Assembly: GCA_007118795.1 (NCBI GenBank)
Contig: SKQX01000092.1
Location: 1 to 6,009 of the forward strand
Length of the DNA: 6,009 nucleotides
From: Thermoflexales bacterium
GTDB lineage: Bacteria > Chloroflexota > Anaerolineae > B4-G1
Reading direction: 5' to 3'
Position 1 is the first letter of the stretch. Each line of letters begins with the position of its first letter. A model generated the notes under the pieces. It did no database searches and was not told where the DNA came from. It worked only from the letters and a program-made list of their open reading frames with translations. This document shows, piece after piece, positions 5,755 through 6,009 of the stretch. The position numbers and the translations under genes are program-made.

Positions 5755-6009
5755 CTACTCTTCCAGTCCTGCCGGTGGGAAGGCCCACGCATCGGATCCG
5801 TCCTCAATCTGCAGCGCCCGGATGCGGTGGGTCCCCAGTATGAGCGTCTGGTAGACCAGCGATTCGCTCACGACCGGCTCCGAAAGGCCCCGGCCGTCGG
5901 CCGCCCTTCGCCAATTCGTCGATCCGTCGGCAGCGTCCAGCGCGTACAACGTGCCCGTTTCCGTGCTCACGAAGAGCTGCCCGCTTTCCTCATCGAAAAC
6001 AGGACCTGC
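5755..6009 (-). CDS. C-terminal end of a PQQ-type beta-propeller repeat protein (partial)
   Basis: The frame is open from the right edge and ends at TAG 5755-5757, giving 84 residues. An internal GTG at 5970 is not the likely start because coding similarity continues upstream of it to the edge. The sequence shows a blade repeat of the PQQ/quinoprotein-like type: GTLYALDAADGSTNWR (19-34 of the visible part), where G-x-[LV]-YALDA-x-DG-x3-W is the classic strand-turn motif. A second, weaker repeat follows (GTHRIRALQIEDGSDAWAF, 59-77), then a short tail PPAGLEE. Such propellers are often extracytoplasmic and are scaffolds or BamB-like assembly factors, but no cofactor site can be judged from this fragment, and the N-terminus with any signal peptide is outside. 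It lies 12 nt before yidC, so the two are very likely co-transcribed. This is not rnpA or yidD, the usual upstream neighbours. Confidence 0.8.
   Translation of the reverse strand, partial: AGPVFDEESGQLFVSTETGTLYALDAADGSTNWRRAADGRGLSEPVVSESLVYQTLILGTHRIRALQIEDGSDAWAFPPAGLEE

Overview
This is a compact, GC-rich bacterial chromosomal segment. Nearly all coding capacity is on the minus strand, in one co-directional series read from right to left: a PQQ-type beta-propeller protein (partial), yidC, jag/khpB, a PfkB-family kinase, parA, parB, a small four-cysteine protein with an internal duplication, and a family 4 uracil-DNA glycosylase. A fragment of an enolase-superfamily enzyme enters from the left edge on the plus strand and converges on the glycosylase gene. 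No transposase, phage gene, CRISPR array, rRNA or tRNA is visible.

The yidC-jag and parA-parB pairs are the genes that usually lie beside the replication origin, so the segment is probably near oriC or descends from such a cluster. The order is not the textbook one. No rnpA or yidD is visible directly before yidC, and a kinase lies where mnmE, mnmG and rsmG are often found between jag and parA. YidC is of the short type, without a large periplasmic domain, and Jag has the Jag_N-KH-R3H layout typical of Gram-positive-like lineages. Together with the GC-rich coding this suggests a Chloroflexota-like or other deep-branching monoderm. That placement is an inference from layout, not an identification.

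Region by region: 1-117 is the end of the enolase-superfamily enzyme; 118-293 is a convergent spacer; 294-881 is the Fe-S uracil-DNA glycosylase; 972-1355 is the duplicated C/CQLG protein; 1405-2268 is parB; 2284-3075 is parA; 3050-3919 is the PfkB kinase, overlapping parA by 26 nt; 3920-4110 is a hairpin-rich spacer and the longest non-coding stretch; 4111-4926 is jag; 4963-5742 is yidC; 5755-6009 is the end of the propeller protein. The intergenic distances of 12 to 49 nt at most junctions, plus the overlap, suggest one or two operons, with the structured 191-nt spacer the most likely break between a yidC-jag unit and a kinase-parAB unit.

The part most worth a second look is the small protein after parB. 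Its two halves align without gaps over 52 residues, and all four of its cysteines sit at matching places in the two copies. The acidic GSDG loop in the Jag KH domain and the folded spacer before the kinase come next.
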